From contig JAFKAC010000021.1 of assembly GCA_025766275.1 (NCBI GenBank), positions 124,001-188,000 on the forward strand: DNA of 64,000 nucleotides, read 5' to 3'. Both the position numbers and the translations under genes were made by a program. This document shows, one piece after another, positions 34,065 to 44,280 of the stretch (positions within the stretch are counted from its first letter, which is position 1; every line of letters starts with the position of its first letter). This DNA comes from Lactarius indigo. Lineage: Eukaryota > Basidiomycota > Agaricomycetes > Russulales > Russulaceae. The notes below the pieces were generated by a model. That model was given only the letters and a program-made list of their open reading frames with translations, made no database searches and was not told the origin of the DNA.

Positions 34065-37000
34065 TTAGTCATTCTCTGTGGGGGCTTTCGCATCGTGGTA
34101 CAGCAGTACCCTTGCGATATCTAACCTTCCACGATAGCGCGCCAACAGCCAAGGGGTTGCATAGTTCTTGTCTCGTGCGTGTGCATCCGCGCCATGCTCC
34201 AATAATAACTTTGCAATATCGACACTGAGAGCTTGGGAGTCATGACCGCTTCGTAAGACTAGGTGCAAAGGTGTCTCCCCCTGGTTGTTCTCCGCGTTAG
34301 CGTTTGCGCCGTGGTCAAGAAGTATTTTTACAATCTCGAGCCTTCCCTCCAAAGCTGACCAATGTAACTGGGCCCCCGTGGGATATCCGTTGCGTACCGC
34401 TAGATGTAAGGGAGTCGAGAGATCATCCTGCTGGGCATCCGCATCCGCGCCGTATTCCAGTAGAAGCCGCACTGAGTCGAGGTCCGAGTTTCCGATCATG
34501 TTGTGAAGTGGTGTTCGTCCTCTCGTCCCCTGGATGTTAGCATTCGCCCCTAAATCAAGTAGAGTCTTCACAACCCGGTCGTGTTTTCCGACTAGTGCTG
34601 CCAGCAGCGGAAATTCGTACCGGCCACCAATAGCATTCGCGTCCTGCGGGCATTTGATGGCGAGCCATTCAACCAAGTCTCTGAATCCACAAAGGGAGGA
34701 ATAGTACAAGGGGGTAGGCACCTTCGAAAACTCCCGATAGGCGTGATAGGGTTCGTCTATGTTATATATTCCGACCCATGCCGCGAAATGAGGTTTGTCG
34801 GGGTCAAATAGTGACTCCATCCCATCCTTCACGCGTGATGCGACGTCCTCGAATTGAGCGTGTGTGACCCAGTATTCAGCCGCATATCTAGCCAGAGGGT
34901 GGTACTTGACGCTCTCGTCGTCCACGCGATCACCAAAATAAAGAAGAGATCCGAGACAGACCTGTGCAAGGGTCGCGTGCGCGTCTGACGGGGTGATGGG
35001 GTATATGGACGTATCACTGGTTAAAGACGCGAGGCGAGACGACGTCAAGAACTCCTTGACGGAGAAGTGAGAAAATTGGACAACATGAGAGTCGTGATCG
35101 CCGACGATGGTGACCAGACTTGAGCATGTAGACAACACGGCCTGTTCTTCGTCATCGAACCGCCATTCCGGACGGTATCTAGGAACAAGTCCCCGGGATG
35201 GATCGAAGTCAAATGCGAGCACTTCTGCAAGTTCTTCGACGCGGAGCGGACGGACGGCTACCACGAGGCACTGCAGCATACGATAAGCTTGTCCTCGGCT
35301 TGCCCTGGGGATTTGCATGAGTATGCGCTCATACGTCTCGTCCAACGATTCGGGTAACTCTCTGAGGACGCGCCGGATACTTGATGGGAGACAGTGTCGT
35401 AGCGCTTCGAGCTGACAGAATACCCATCTGAACCTGTATGGTAATAAATAAGAGGATATATCGCCAGGCATGAGGAGATACCCTTACATTCCGTCAGCTT
35501 TCTCGGATATATCCTCGACGACTAGCTTCTTGTCGTCATCCCGCCATCTCATCATCATGTCTCGCCTCCCGCCCGAGTAAACGATGTTGCTCACGTAATC
35601 GGAAATATCCTTCCGTTGTCCTATTTCGTCGTGAAGTGAAATAGCACAGAAGGTCAGCGGGGCGAGTGCAGTTTTGATGTCGATCTCCGATCGGCTAGTA
35701 ACACATATATGTAAGTTTGGAACGTGCATGCCGACAAGGTCCTTCAGAAGGCGAAGGACTGTCTCTCGTGGGGTGGGCATGCCAGACATGTTGGGACACT
35801 CATCAAGTGCGTCCATGATGATGTAAACTGGCTGTTGTGCGGTGTCCAAGAGCATCTCGCGAAGACAACTTGTCAGGGTACCAACACCGGGTTGGTGCGA
35901 ACCATTCTCGTGAGAAGAATAGAGACGGAAGATTATGTCACAACAACGTTCCGACCTAGCAGCAAGTTGAATGAGAAGTGAGGTGACCATGTTGCGAGTG
36001 TGTTGTTTGTCGAGGTCTCGAGAGTCGAAGTAGAAATACGCCAAGGAGGCGAGTCCCGCATCGCGCAACAACATGACGTGATTAATGATCACAGAGCTTC
36101 GACCAACGTGAGTCCCCGTCCTTGGGGATGACAGTAGAGAAATAACGGACCAAATAACGCTCTTCCCCGAACCCGCTGCGTAAATAGGGGACCATCAGGG
36201 GTTGAGCGCTGGAAGATAAGACGAACGTACGTTTTCCATGGATCCAGAGGAGGGAACCGTTTAATTCCCACTCCTTGAATACGCTGCTTTCAAAGATCCA
36301 TGTGGCAGTTCCCTCATGATGGATATCACATGCAATGTTGTAATTTGTCGACGGGTCCGGGGGAAAGAGCCATCCTCGAACGTCCCGTTCTATCTGGATC
36401 CCTGCGGCGAAGCTTCAGTCCCCACAACGGGGGCAATGGAGTGAGTTAACCACGAACACTCTGTTTTGCGCACGTCAAAGAGCACTTTCGTTATCTGTAT
36501 ATCCGTCTCCTCGACTCTCCGGACTCCTAGGGCGAAAATTCAGCGAAGAATGAATGACTAGCTAATGCGGTCGCGCACTGTCTTCAACTGACGTAATCCT
36601 AGTTGAGGATTCAAGAACCTGAGCTGACGCCATCCGGCGAAGCTCCTCTGTTAGGCTACCTAACCTCTTTAGGGCATCCTCCACTTGAATATCCTCCCTT
36701 CCCGCGAGTTTCTTGAGAAATGATCCTGATTAAATAGCGGTCAGGTGTTAATTGAACATATCTCGCGAAAATAACTTACTTATTTGATGACGACGATTTT
36801 GTTGCATTTCTTTCGTCGCGGTGGAGAGTATAGAGAGTACCTCCGCCACGATTTTCATGTATATCTCTATCATATCTTTGGTTGGTGAAATCAGAGTCTC
36901 AACGCCGAGACGCTTGAGGAAGAATTCGATGTGCTGAAAGAGATGAACAAGTACATCGTGGCTCGCCCTGGAATCCTTTGTTGCCTGTGAAACATCAGGA

Positions 37001-37434
37001 TTTAAAGGTTCGAAAAAAAGGAACAGATGAACGAACAGCGAGGAGGACAGCAATCCCGGCAAAGACCGCTTTCGCAGGCGAGAGCGACTGCCCGACGATG
37101 TTAGAATGTACCAACTCTATTACAAATTGTTATCCAGACAGCGTACCACGCCAACACCCTCGCCAAGAGTCGCGGAAATCACGTAGAGGATCTGCACTGA
37201 TGAACCGATCCACTTCATTAACTTCTTATCGCCATCCCCAAACTTATCAAGTGCCTCGGCTTGATGTTGAATTATGTCTAGGACAGCATCGACGGAGTCG
37301 CAGTCTTGGAGTTCCTTAGTGAGCCAGTTATCTAAAAGGTCTTTCCCTGTCTGTTTCTTGTACTCGCTCAAGGCGGACTCAAGGATTGATCCGAATTGCG
37401 AAGATGATGAAGGTATTTGGGGAGGCGAAGACAT
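34065..37434 (-). CDS. NLR-type receptor 2: goodbye-like/NACHT/short ankyrin
   Basis: Nine exons give 977 aa: 37434-37147, 37087-37037, 36984-36780, 36725-36579, 36526-36458, 36401-36231, 36175-36151, 36096-35488, 35433-34065. Intron positions and phases match NLR1, with exons 2, 6 and 7 (51, 171 and 25 nt) identical in length. The N-terminus (FGSILESALSEYKKQTGKDL) is goodbye-like. The P-loop reads GKPGSGKS, Walker B YIIMDALDECPN, then ICVTSRSEIDI. Only about six ankyrin modules remain, against ~18 in NLR1. One junction (RNGYPTGAQLHWSALEGRLE) looks like the in-frame fusion left by loss of modules. The P-loop intron here has a canonical GT donor, unlike NLR1. It is probably functional: nothing essential is missing. 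It starts 207 bp from the divergent F-box gene. Confidence 0.92.
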
Positions 37435-37641
37435 GGTGTTAGTGATAATAGATTTGTTGATGCGCCTGAAAATTGTAGATTGGCAAGGGTGAGTGGGCGA
37501 GTCGAGGGCGGAGCCGCTGTAGTACAGTACGATCGCCTCGTGACTCTCGTGATCTTTGGCTGGAAATTTTCGCACCGTCTGGTTTGCCTCGTGTATGAAC
37601 GAAGAGCGAAGAAAATCGTCATCGTTCTACGGCACTTCAGG
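37435..37641. promoter_or_regulatory. Short bidirectional promoter between NLR2 and F-box gene
   Basis: Only 207 bp separate the two start codons, so both promoters must lie here. This is inferred from layout; I find no clear TATA box in it. Confidence 0.5.
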
Positions 37642-39129
37642 ATGTCTCATAGCTCAACACGGAAAAGCGGAGGTCAGTATTCCATCTCCTAATGCCAATG
37701 TCCACCTAACTTTGGAGCGACAGGGGAAGGTCACCGTACGCCACGCACGACCATCAGCGCACTCAACGATGACGTGCTCCTCTATGTCTTTGATTGGTAC
37801 CGACTCTACAATACGTCCGACGAGTCTGAACTGGGTTGGAGTATCGAACGCTGGTGGTACAAACCCATCCACGTTTGCCGAACCTGGCGCCACCTTATCC
37901 TTGCATCGTCAAACCGCTTGGACCTACATCTTGTTTGCACATACGATATCCCTGTCGAAGCAATGCTCGCACATTCGCCATACCTTCCCCTTATAATCTA
38001 TTATCCGGGAATTCCAAGCGAAATATCCGTCGCAGACGAGGAGAGCGCTCTTTTTGCTCTCCAGCAGTTTGAACGCGTACGCCGCATTCATGTCACTGCA
38101 CCGACCGCGGTTTTGCGGAACTTGGCTAAAGCCATGGAGAGGAAATTCCCGATACTGGAAAGGTTGGTCCTCCGCTTGCAGACGGAAAGCCGAACGGGCT
38201 GGGTGATTCCCAAGAAATTGCAAGCACCCCTTTTGAACCACATCACACTATCCAATATTACTCTTTCAAAAGAATCTCAGCTACTCAGACACGCCGAGGG
38301 CCTCATCACGCTCGCACTTTTGAACGTCCTGGCCACTCGTCGGTTCCACCCAGAGCATCTTGTTGCACAACTCTCCGCCATGTCCCGTCTCGAAATAATG
38401 ACGATCCATTTCCAGACAGCCGTCCCTAATCGCGAGGTCAAGAAGAGACTTCTAAGAGCGCGGGTGACGCACATCAATCTTCCCCGCCTCAAAATACTTG
38501 CATTGCGTGGTGGCAGCGCCTATCTGGAGGGAATCTTGTCTCGGCTCAGCACGCCCCACCTCTCGACACTCAGTATTGAATTTTTCAACCAACTCACATT
38601 CGAACCTCATCGCCTGCTACAGTTTGTCCGCACGAGCAACAATCCTAGATTCCGCTCCGCAATAATGCGCTTCGAGAAAGAGTTCATCTCCGTGATTGTG
38701 GACCCGTACCTCGAACGCGCAGGCACGTATCCATTCCTCGTGCGGGTAAACTGCCGGCCGCTCGATTGGCAGGCCGCCTGCGCCGCGCAGATCTGCGACA
38801 CCCTCGCGCCGCTACTTGCAAGTGTAGGCAGTCTCACCCTTGGATTTCACAAGGACAGGTCCGCTTCCTGGAAAGAGGAAATCAACCACGAACAGTGGCA
38901 CGGACTCTTCAGGACGTTCCCTGGCGTGAAGAGCCTTCAGCTCACCGGCGCCCTCGCGGGGGACCTCTTCCGTTATCTGCAGCTCGATGAGGTGGTGCCC
39001 CCCTTGGAGCCATTCCCGGGGTTAGAAGAGCTCGTGTCCAGAGGGCGGGGGCATACCGACGATTCCTTCACTCCGTTCATCTCTGCACGCCAGTCCACGG
39101 GTCGCCCTATTCGTCTGGTACGAAACTGA
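37642..39129 (+). CDS. F-box/LRR-like protein
   Basis: Two exons (37642-37672 and 37724-39129) give 478 aa; the 31-nt first exon supplies MSHSSTRKSG and the phase fits. Residues ~15-65 form an F-box-like motif (ISALNDDVLLYVFDWYRL ... KPIHVCRTWRHLILAS). The rest is a Leu-rich helical/strand repeat region typical of basidiomycete F-box proteins, with segments such as FPILERLVLRLQ, LPRLKILALRGG and FPGVKSLQLTG. In this family the F-box recruits SKP1 in SCF ubiquitin ligases and the LRR-like part binds substrate. No target can be named. It is divergent from NLR2 across a very short spacer, so co-expression is possible. Confidence 0.85.
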
Positions 39130-40258
39130 CGACGAGCCCCAATGCGAGCCTTGTGTCACAAATTCGAGGCTGCACTTCGGCTCCAGACAAGGGACGGCGT
39201 AATAATTGGCTCGTCACGCTCTCGTATACCCATTCTCCGTGGCCACGGACCACTTGAAAAATCGACCCGAGGAGATCGCGGTAGAGAGTGACGGAAGTTG
39301 ATACATCTACTAGTACAGCTCATACTTCAGCGGTTACTCTCGACACCCACATGTGCCACATCCAAGAAGTTGATACCTTCTTCAGTATTTCCTTCGTTAA
39401 AGGTCAACTGATATTGTATTCACGATTTTTGGTTGTATTGTAATGTTTTTAGTTTGTGTCTTGCGTCCGCTCGCATGTATATTAACCCCAGCATCGGAGG
39501 ACGGATATTCAGATGTCTTACGATTATTCCTCGACAATGTGCTGATTGAATTTCAAGGATAACGAAGGCTGGGCCCCATAGCACGTAGTGTCACATCACG
39601 GGCGTTTCGGTTCTGCTCAGCAACTACTCGGCCACAGCAAACGAATATACATTCGCGACTGCAAGGCGAGACCCCCTTTACTCAATGTACATTACAACTG
39701 TGCTGTTTACTCAGAACCCGAATCCATGATTACTGGTACCATGTCTACTGTGTGGCTGGCATACTGGTTGTGACGGTGACGTTGCATCAATAATTTGTTT
39801 GGAGAACCTGAGGTCGTACTGATTCACCAGGAGAGTCAGGTGAGAGGGAGAGTTGCGAGGTGACTCGGAAGAGCTTCAGAGGAAGTGGTGAAAGTGTGGG
39901 GAAGTGGTTGATGTTGCAGTCAGGGGAAGAGCGACGAAATCCCCAATGGGAAATCTTCAGATGCTTGATGAACCACTACCTAGTTTCAAGCTTCAGGCCG
40001 CTGACCGCCAGTTGACACTTGCTTGGGTCGCGGTGAGCGCGTCGATTGTGATTTGCCGACGGCCAGGAAGAAGCGTTTCAAAGTGGGTCTGGCCCTTACG
40101 GCGAACAATGACGGTGGAGATGAAGACCACTGTCCACGCTTTTGCATGCACCTACACCCCCTCCTTGATATCTGACACTAGCAGTGGTACAAACATGAGA
40201 ATACAAGTAATCCAGCTCATCAAAGCAAAATGTCCGCAGGAGGATAAATAAAGGATCG
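39130..40258. other. Intergenic region, nothing recognised
   Basis: 1.1 kb between two convergent genes. It has only short ORFs without motifs. Sequence from about 40185 onward is shared with the fragment at 32.15 kb and is the 3' flank of the minus-strand gene. Confidence 0.5.
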
Positions 40259-41142
40259 TTATCGCTTTGCCGCGAGATGCTCCTTGAGCTGTCTCCCGAG
40301 GCGCTTAGCCGCCACCTCAAGACTCTCGTCTTTCGCCCGCTCGATCTCCACAATCGTCCTGCGTGAGGGGCCAACGAGGCCAACGCGCCGCGGGGCGAAC
40401 GTGACGTTGTACGGGGAGAGGTCAATGTGGGCGGGAGCGAGGTAAGCATTCAGGAGGTCCTCGATGCGAGCGCGGGGTTGCATGAGGTCGAAGAGGTCGC
40501 GGAAGGCCTCAGGCTGGCCAAGGTGCAGCTCGGTCTCGTCCGCCCAAACGTCATCGTGCACCTTGAGTGCGATGAAGAGGTCTAGCACCACGGTTTCGCG
40601 GCTACGGTGTAGCGGCGCGCTCGTGCCGATGGCTGAGGGCGTTGCGGAGAGCGGGAAGGGATCGGAGGTGTACGGTGGTCGGATGAGCGAGGCGTAGGAG
40701 GGGAGGTAGGTAGAGCGCAGCACGTGCATGCAGGCTGTGCAGAACAAAGGGGTGTGTTAGCGCTTGGGAAGAACAGAAGGAAGTCATTTTGCATGCTATG
40801 AAACGAGAGTGATCCGGGCGAAGCAGAGAACCGCCCTTGATGAATTGTACTGTTGATGGGAAACGTACCTATGTAGAACGTGCGATTGACGAGTCTCAAG
40901 GATGTAGCGACCCAGTGGAGAGTCTTCCTCTGCCTCTCTAGTTTACTGTAGTCCTTGTCTGGTGCCTGAGGGAACGTCCTGTGTACGATGTGGAGCAGGA
41001 CATGTGAGGGCAATTCAGGGAGTTTGAGTGCTACACGGGATGCATTTGGAAAAGGTGGTGGTGGAAGCCGATTCTGGCTCGTGCGAGGAACGGTGTAAGG
41101 CGGTGGAGGCGGTCGGAGAGACTTCTCATCGAGGACGACCAT
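40259..41142 (-). CDS. Uncharacterised F-box-like family protein, 249 aa
   Basis: Two exons (41142-40869 and 40734-40259) give 249 aa. The start is the ATG of MVVLDEKSLRPPPPPY; the open frame continues upstream without an ATG, so a further 5' exon is possible. Residues ~30-75 (LPELPSHVLLHIVHRTFP ... LHWVATSLRLVNRTFYIACM) resemble a degenerate F-box. The following block (STYLPSYASLIRPPYTSDPF) and the helical charged tail (KDESLEVAAKRLGRQLKEHL) are, from memory, typical of a recurrent agaricomycete hypothetical family. A decayed duplicate of its last third lies at 32.2-32.5 kb. The gene is divergent from the OTU gene (188 bp between starts). Confidence 0.75.
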
Positions 41143-41330
41143 GGAGAGTGGATTGTTCCAAATTGGGATAATTGCATGCGATAAGGGATGTGTATCCGGG
41201 GTCCATGTCTTAGGATGAGGGACCCCGAAAAGGGTGTGAGGAGGTGTCGTCTCTGGAGCCCCAAACCCCGGCACCGTCAACTCGCAACAATCCGCCTATT
41301 TTTTGTTATTATTCACAATTATCTTTCCAC

Positions 41331-43224
41331 ATGGGCCCTCCTAGGAGTCACAGGCGTGGTCCAAAGCCCGTTTTACCATGTATGTTTTGTTCTTTTTCGT
41401 CGTGTCTGGTGCCGTCGGGGTTATTGGGGAAGTTTGGCCATGGTTACTGATGGCGCCAACGTGCTTTCAGTGCGCTCGCGCACGACTCGCTCCAGCAAGG
41501 GCAAGGCGAGTCCCATGTTATCACTCGTCAGCTTCGACGGTCAATCTGATATTTTCTTCTTTCTTCTCTCCCCATCGTCACCCTCTCACGTGCTTCCCTC
41601 TCTTCTTGTTCCGCATCCTCGCACCATCAGCTCCTTTCCGACCCAGATGCCAACACCCAGCAACTCACGGAGCAACTCGGTCAGCTTGGTCTCTACGCGG
41701 CTGACACAACTGGCGACGGAAATTGCCTTTTTCGTGCGCTCTCTGACCAGTTGTACGGTACCGAGTCCCGCCACCTCCAACTACGAAAGGACATTTGTGA
41801 CTGGATCCAGTCACATAGCGTACGATACGCACCTTTTGTTGACGACGAGCGCGGTTTGGATGTTCACCTTTCCCTCATGCGTCAACCTGGTATGTCCCCC
41901 CGCTCACACCCCACTTTGTTCTATTCTTAGCCTTCATTGTTCTCAGCCACTTATGGCGGTCATCTCGAACTTTCCGCGTTTGCACATATGAAGAAGTGCA
42001 ACGTAAAGGTCATCCAACCCGGTCTTGTCTATCTCATCGAGTGGGCTGCAGGCTGGGACGGCGTTGCTGCAGCGAAGGACACTCCCACGTCATCGACGTC
42101 TTCATTAGTCACAACCCTGGTTGAGCGGGAACCCATCATGAATGATCGTTCTCGGCGCGCAGCACGGAGGGAGAGTAAGCGGGCCGAGAGAGACAAGGCA
42201 CGCGCAGACAAGCCAACAACAGACGAGGAAGACGATGTTCACAAGGACAAGGAATCCCCAACTGTTTACGTGGCGTGAGTCTCCCTCGTCCAAGCACCGT
42301 TCATCACATATGACTCATGCACGGTTCTATAGCTATCATGACTGGGAACATTTCTCTTCCATCCGTAACCTTCGCGGGCCACACTCAGGTCCACCAGACG
42401 TGTGCGAACTCCCCGCCGATGCGTCACCGCACGACCTCCCTCCAACCCCCAAATCTTCCTCCAAACCCTCAAGCAAGGCCCGCCTGCGTGCAGCGTCCAC
42501 CTCCACCGTCAAACTACCTCCTGTTCCCGTCTCAGCTCCGAAGCCACTCTCGCGCCCACGTCGGACCTCCCGGGCGCTCCGGCAATCCGGGTCCTCGGCT
42601 ACGGTCGTCCCTGCGGCGGCTCCGCCCACACCTGCAGACATCCCTCTCCCAAGCTCACGGTCGGCCTCCCCCCCTCCCGCACCGTCGCTACCGCCCGGCC
42701 TATATACACGCGAGCGCGAGCAGCGCTCGCCCAAGCGCTCATTCGACGAGTCATCGGGGTCGTCCGATGTATCTGCCGCCAGTACGAGCGCCGCAAAGCG
42801 CACGCGGCGCGGGACGGTGCGTGGGCTCGCGGCAGTCGTACAGGACACGGACGCAGATATGGATGCTGACGTTGATGGAGAGGTTGATGGGGATGCTGAT
42901 GGAGACGCCGACGCCGATGTTGATGCCGACGACGCGGACACGCCAGCTTTGTCCGAGACCGCCTCTCTCAGTCCCATTTCCTCACCGTCACCGTCCCCAT
43001 CGCCCCCTCCAGTGCCGGTCCCCGCTGCGCGGCGATTGACCAAGAGAGAGCGCAAGGCCGCGGGATTGCCTCGGCCTCGTGGTAGCGCAGGGAAGATCGT
43101 GATCCCTGGTGGACGGTTCCGCGCTGCTACTGCCGATGAGGGCGTTGATTCCGTGCAGGGAGAGTGGGCTCGGAACGGGACCGGGCGGGTGGACGTACGC
43201 GGCTTCCGTGAATTGCGGATCTAA
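41331..43224 (+). CDS. OTU-type cysteine protease (OTUD3-like deubiquitinase)
   Basis: Five exons (41331-41379, 41471-41505, 41631-41889, 41947-42274, 42333-43224) give 520 aa. The OTU domain spans ~28-235. LGLYAADTTGDGNCLFRALS holds the catalytic Asp and Cys (DGNC, ~58-61), GGHLELSAFA the substrate loop, and YHDWEHFSSIR the catalytic His. The layout matches OTUD3-type enzymes that cleave ubiquitin chains. The C-terminal 280 residues are Ser/Pro-rich with a run of Asp-containing dipeptides (DADMDADVDGEVDGDADG), then KRERKAAGLPRPRG, a basic stretch like a nuclear signal. Intron 2 (41506-41630, 125 nt) is GC-AG with donor GCGAGT; the total of 1563 nt is a multiple of three only with this splice. 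Confidence 0.88.
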
Positions 43225-44280
43225 TGTGGCTCCATCACCCTCGGTTCGTCGTCGTGCCCCCCGGCCTATCTTTCCCCCGCCGCCAACTTGGTTTTTTGCC
43301 TTTTTATCGTCTGCACAACAACAACGCACAAGCATTTATCGTCGGCCCATCATTCTATACCCTCCTCCGTTTCTCCACCTCCCAAGCAACAACACTTGCG
43401 ACTGATCCCATGAACTCGCCTACAAACGCATACACGTTCCTCATGACGAACGGACACGATGATACGACAGACTTGCTCTTTGTGTATATCATTGAAAGGT
43501 TTCGTTTCCCTTTTGTGTAGTACGTACAGATAGAGAGCACCTCACATACTCCAACAACCAACGTGGCATCTGATGACAGACCCTAGCAGTATTTATATAT
43601 ACGGCGCATGATGTGTATAATCTACAATTGACTTATGTGATTGATGAAAACGGGGCATCGAATTGTCTCGTTCCATCTCATACTGACTGCCAGCGTTGTT
43701 TGTTGTAAGAACGATAACTTAAACGGACACGAAACCATACCGAGGCAGGGACGCACGTGCTGTGAGATTATGTAAGTGCCCTAGGCTTTACGCTCGCACT
43801 CTCTTGGGGTCTGTATCCCAGTTTTTTTGACAATTGACTGGACCGCTTGACCATGGGGATGAGGGCCACCATGCTTTCCCGCCTGGCTCTACACCCCCGC
43901 ATTTTGCCTCTGTACCGTGACTATAGTATTACGAACGCTTCAAGTCACACGTGCCCTGGCCCTGACAGTCGATTTGACGCTGTGAGTGTTCGGCCAGTTT
44001 CGGCAGGTTTACCGAGAGCTGATAAATAACCCTTATCAGTTTTCGTTGTAGGGAGGCGGGGAGAATAATAAGACCTCTCACACAGGCCCAGTGTGCAAAG
44101 AGGTTCAAGGCGAAGCTGTGGGGAAAAGAGTGTCCTCGAACATTGACGAACATTGATTGTCGTTTGAAGGACCGTAGGGATGCAGTGGAACGTGGGAAAT
44201 AGCGTGCCCAGGCACAGCCATCGTTGGGTCACCTCCACTCAGTCGCCCGCTCTGGCTCCCACAGCAACAATACAACAAAC
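43225..44280. other. Intergenic region upstream of NLR3
   Basis: About 1.06 kb. It includes the T-rich 3' flank of the OTU gene and the NLR3 promoter; nothing else is recognised. Confidence 0.5.

Noticed and set aside
41142..41280. N-terminal extension of the 249-aa gene to 41280
   Set aside because: The extended frame has no ATG (it opens at TTG), and the family-like sequence begins at the ATG at 41142.
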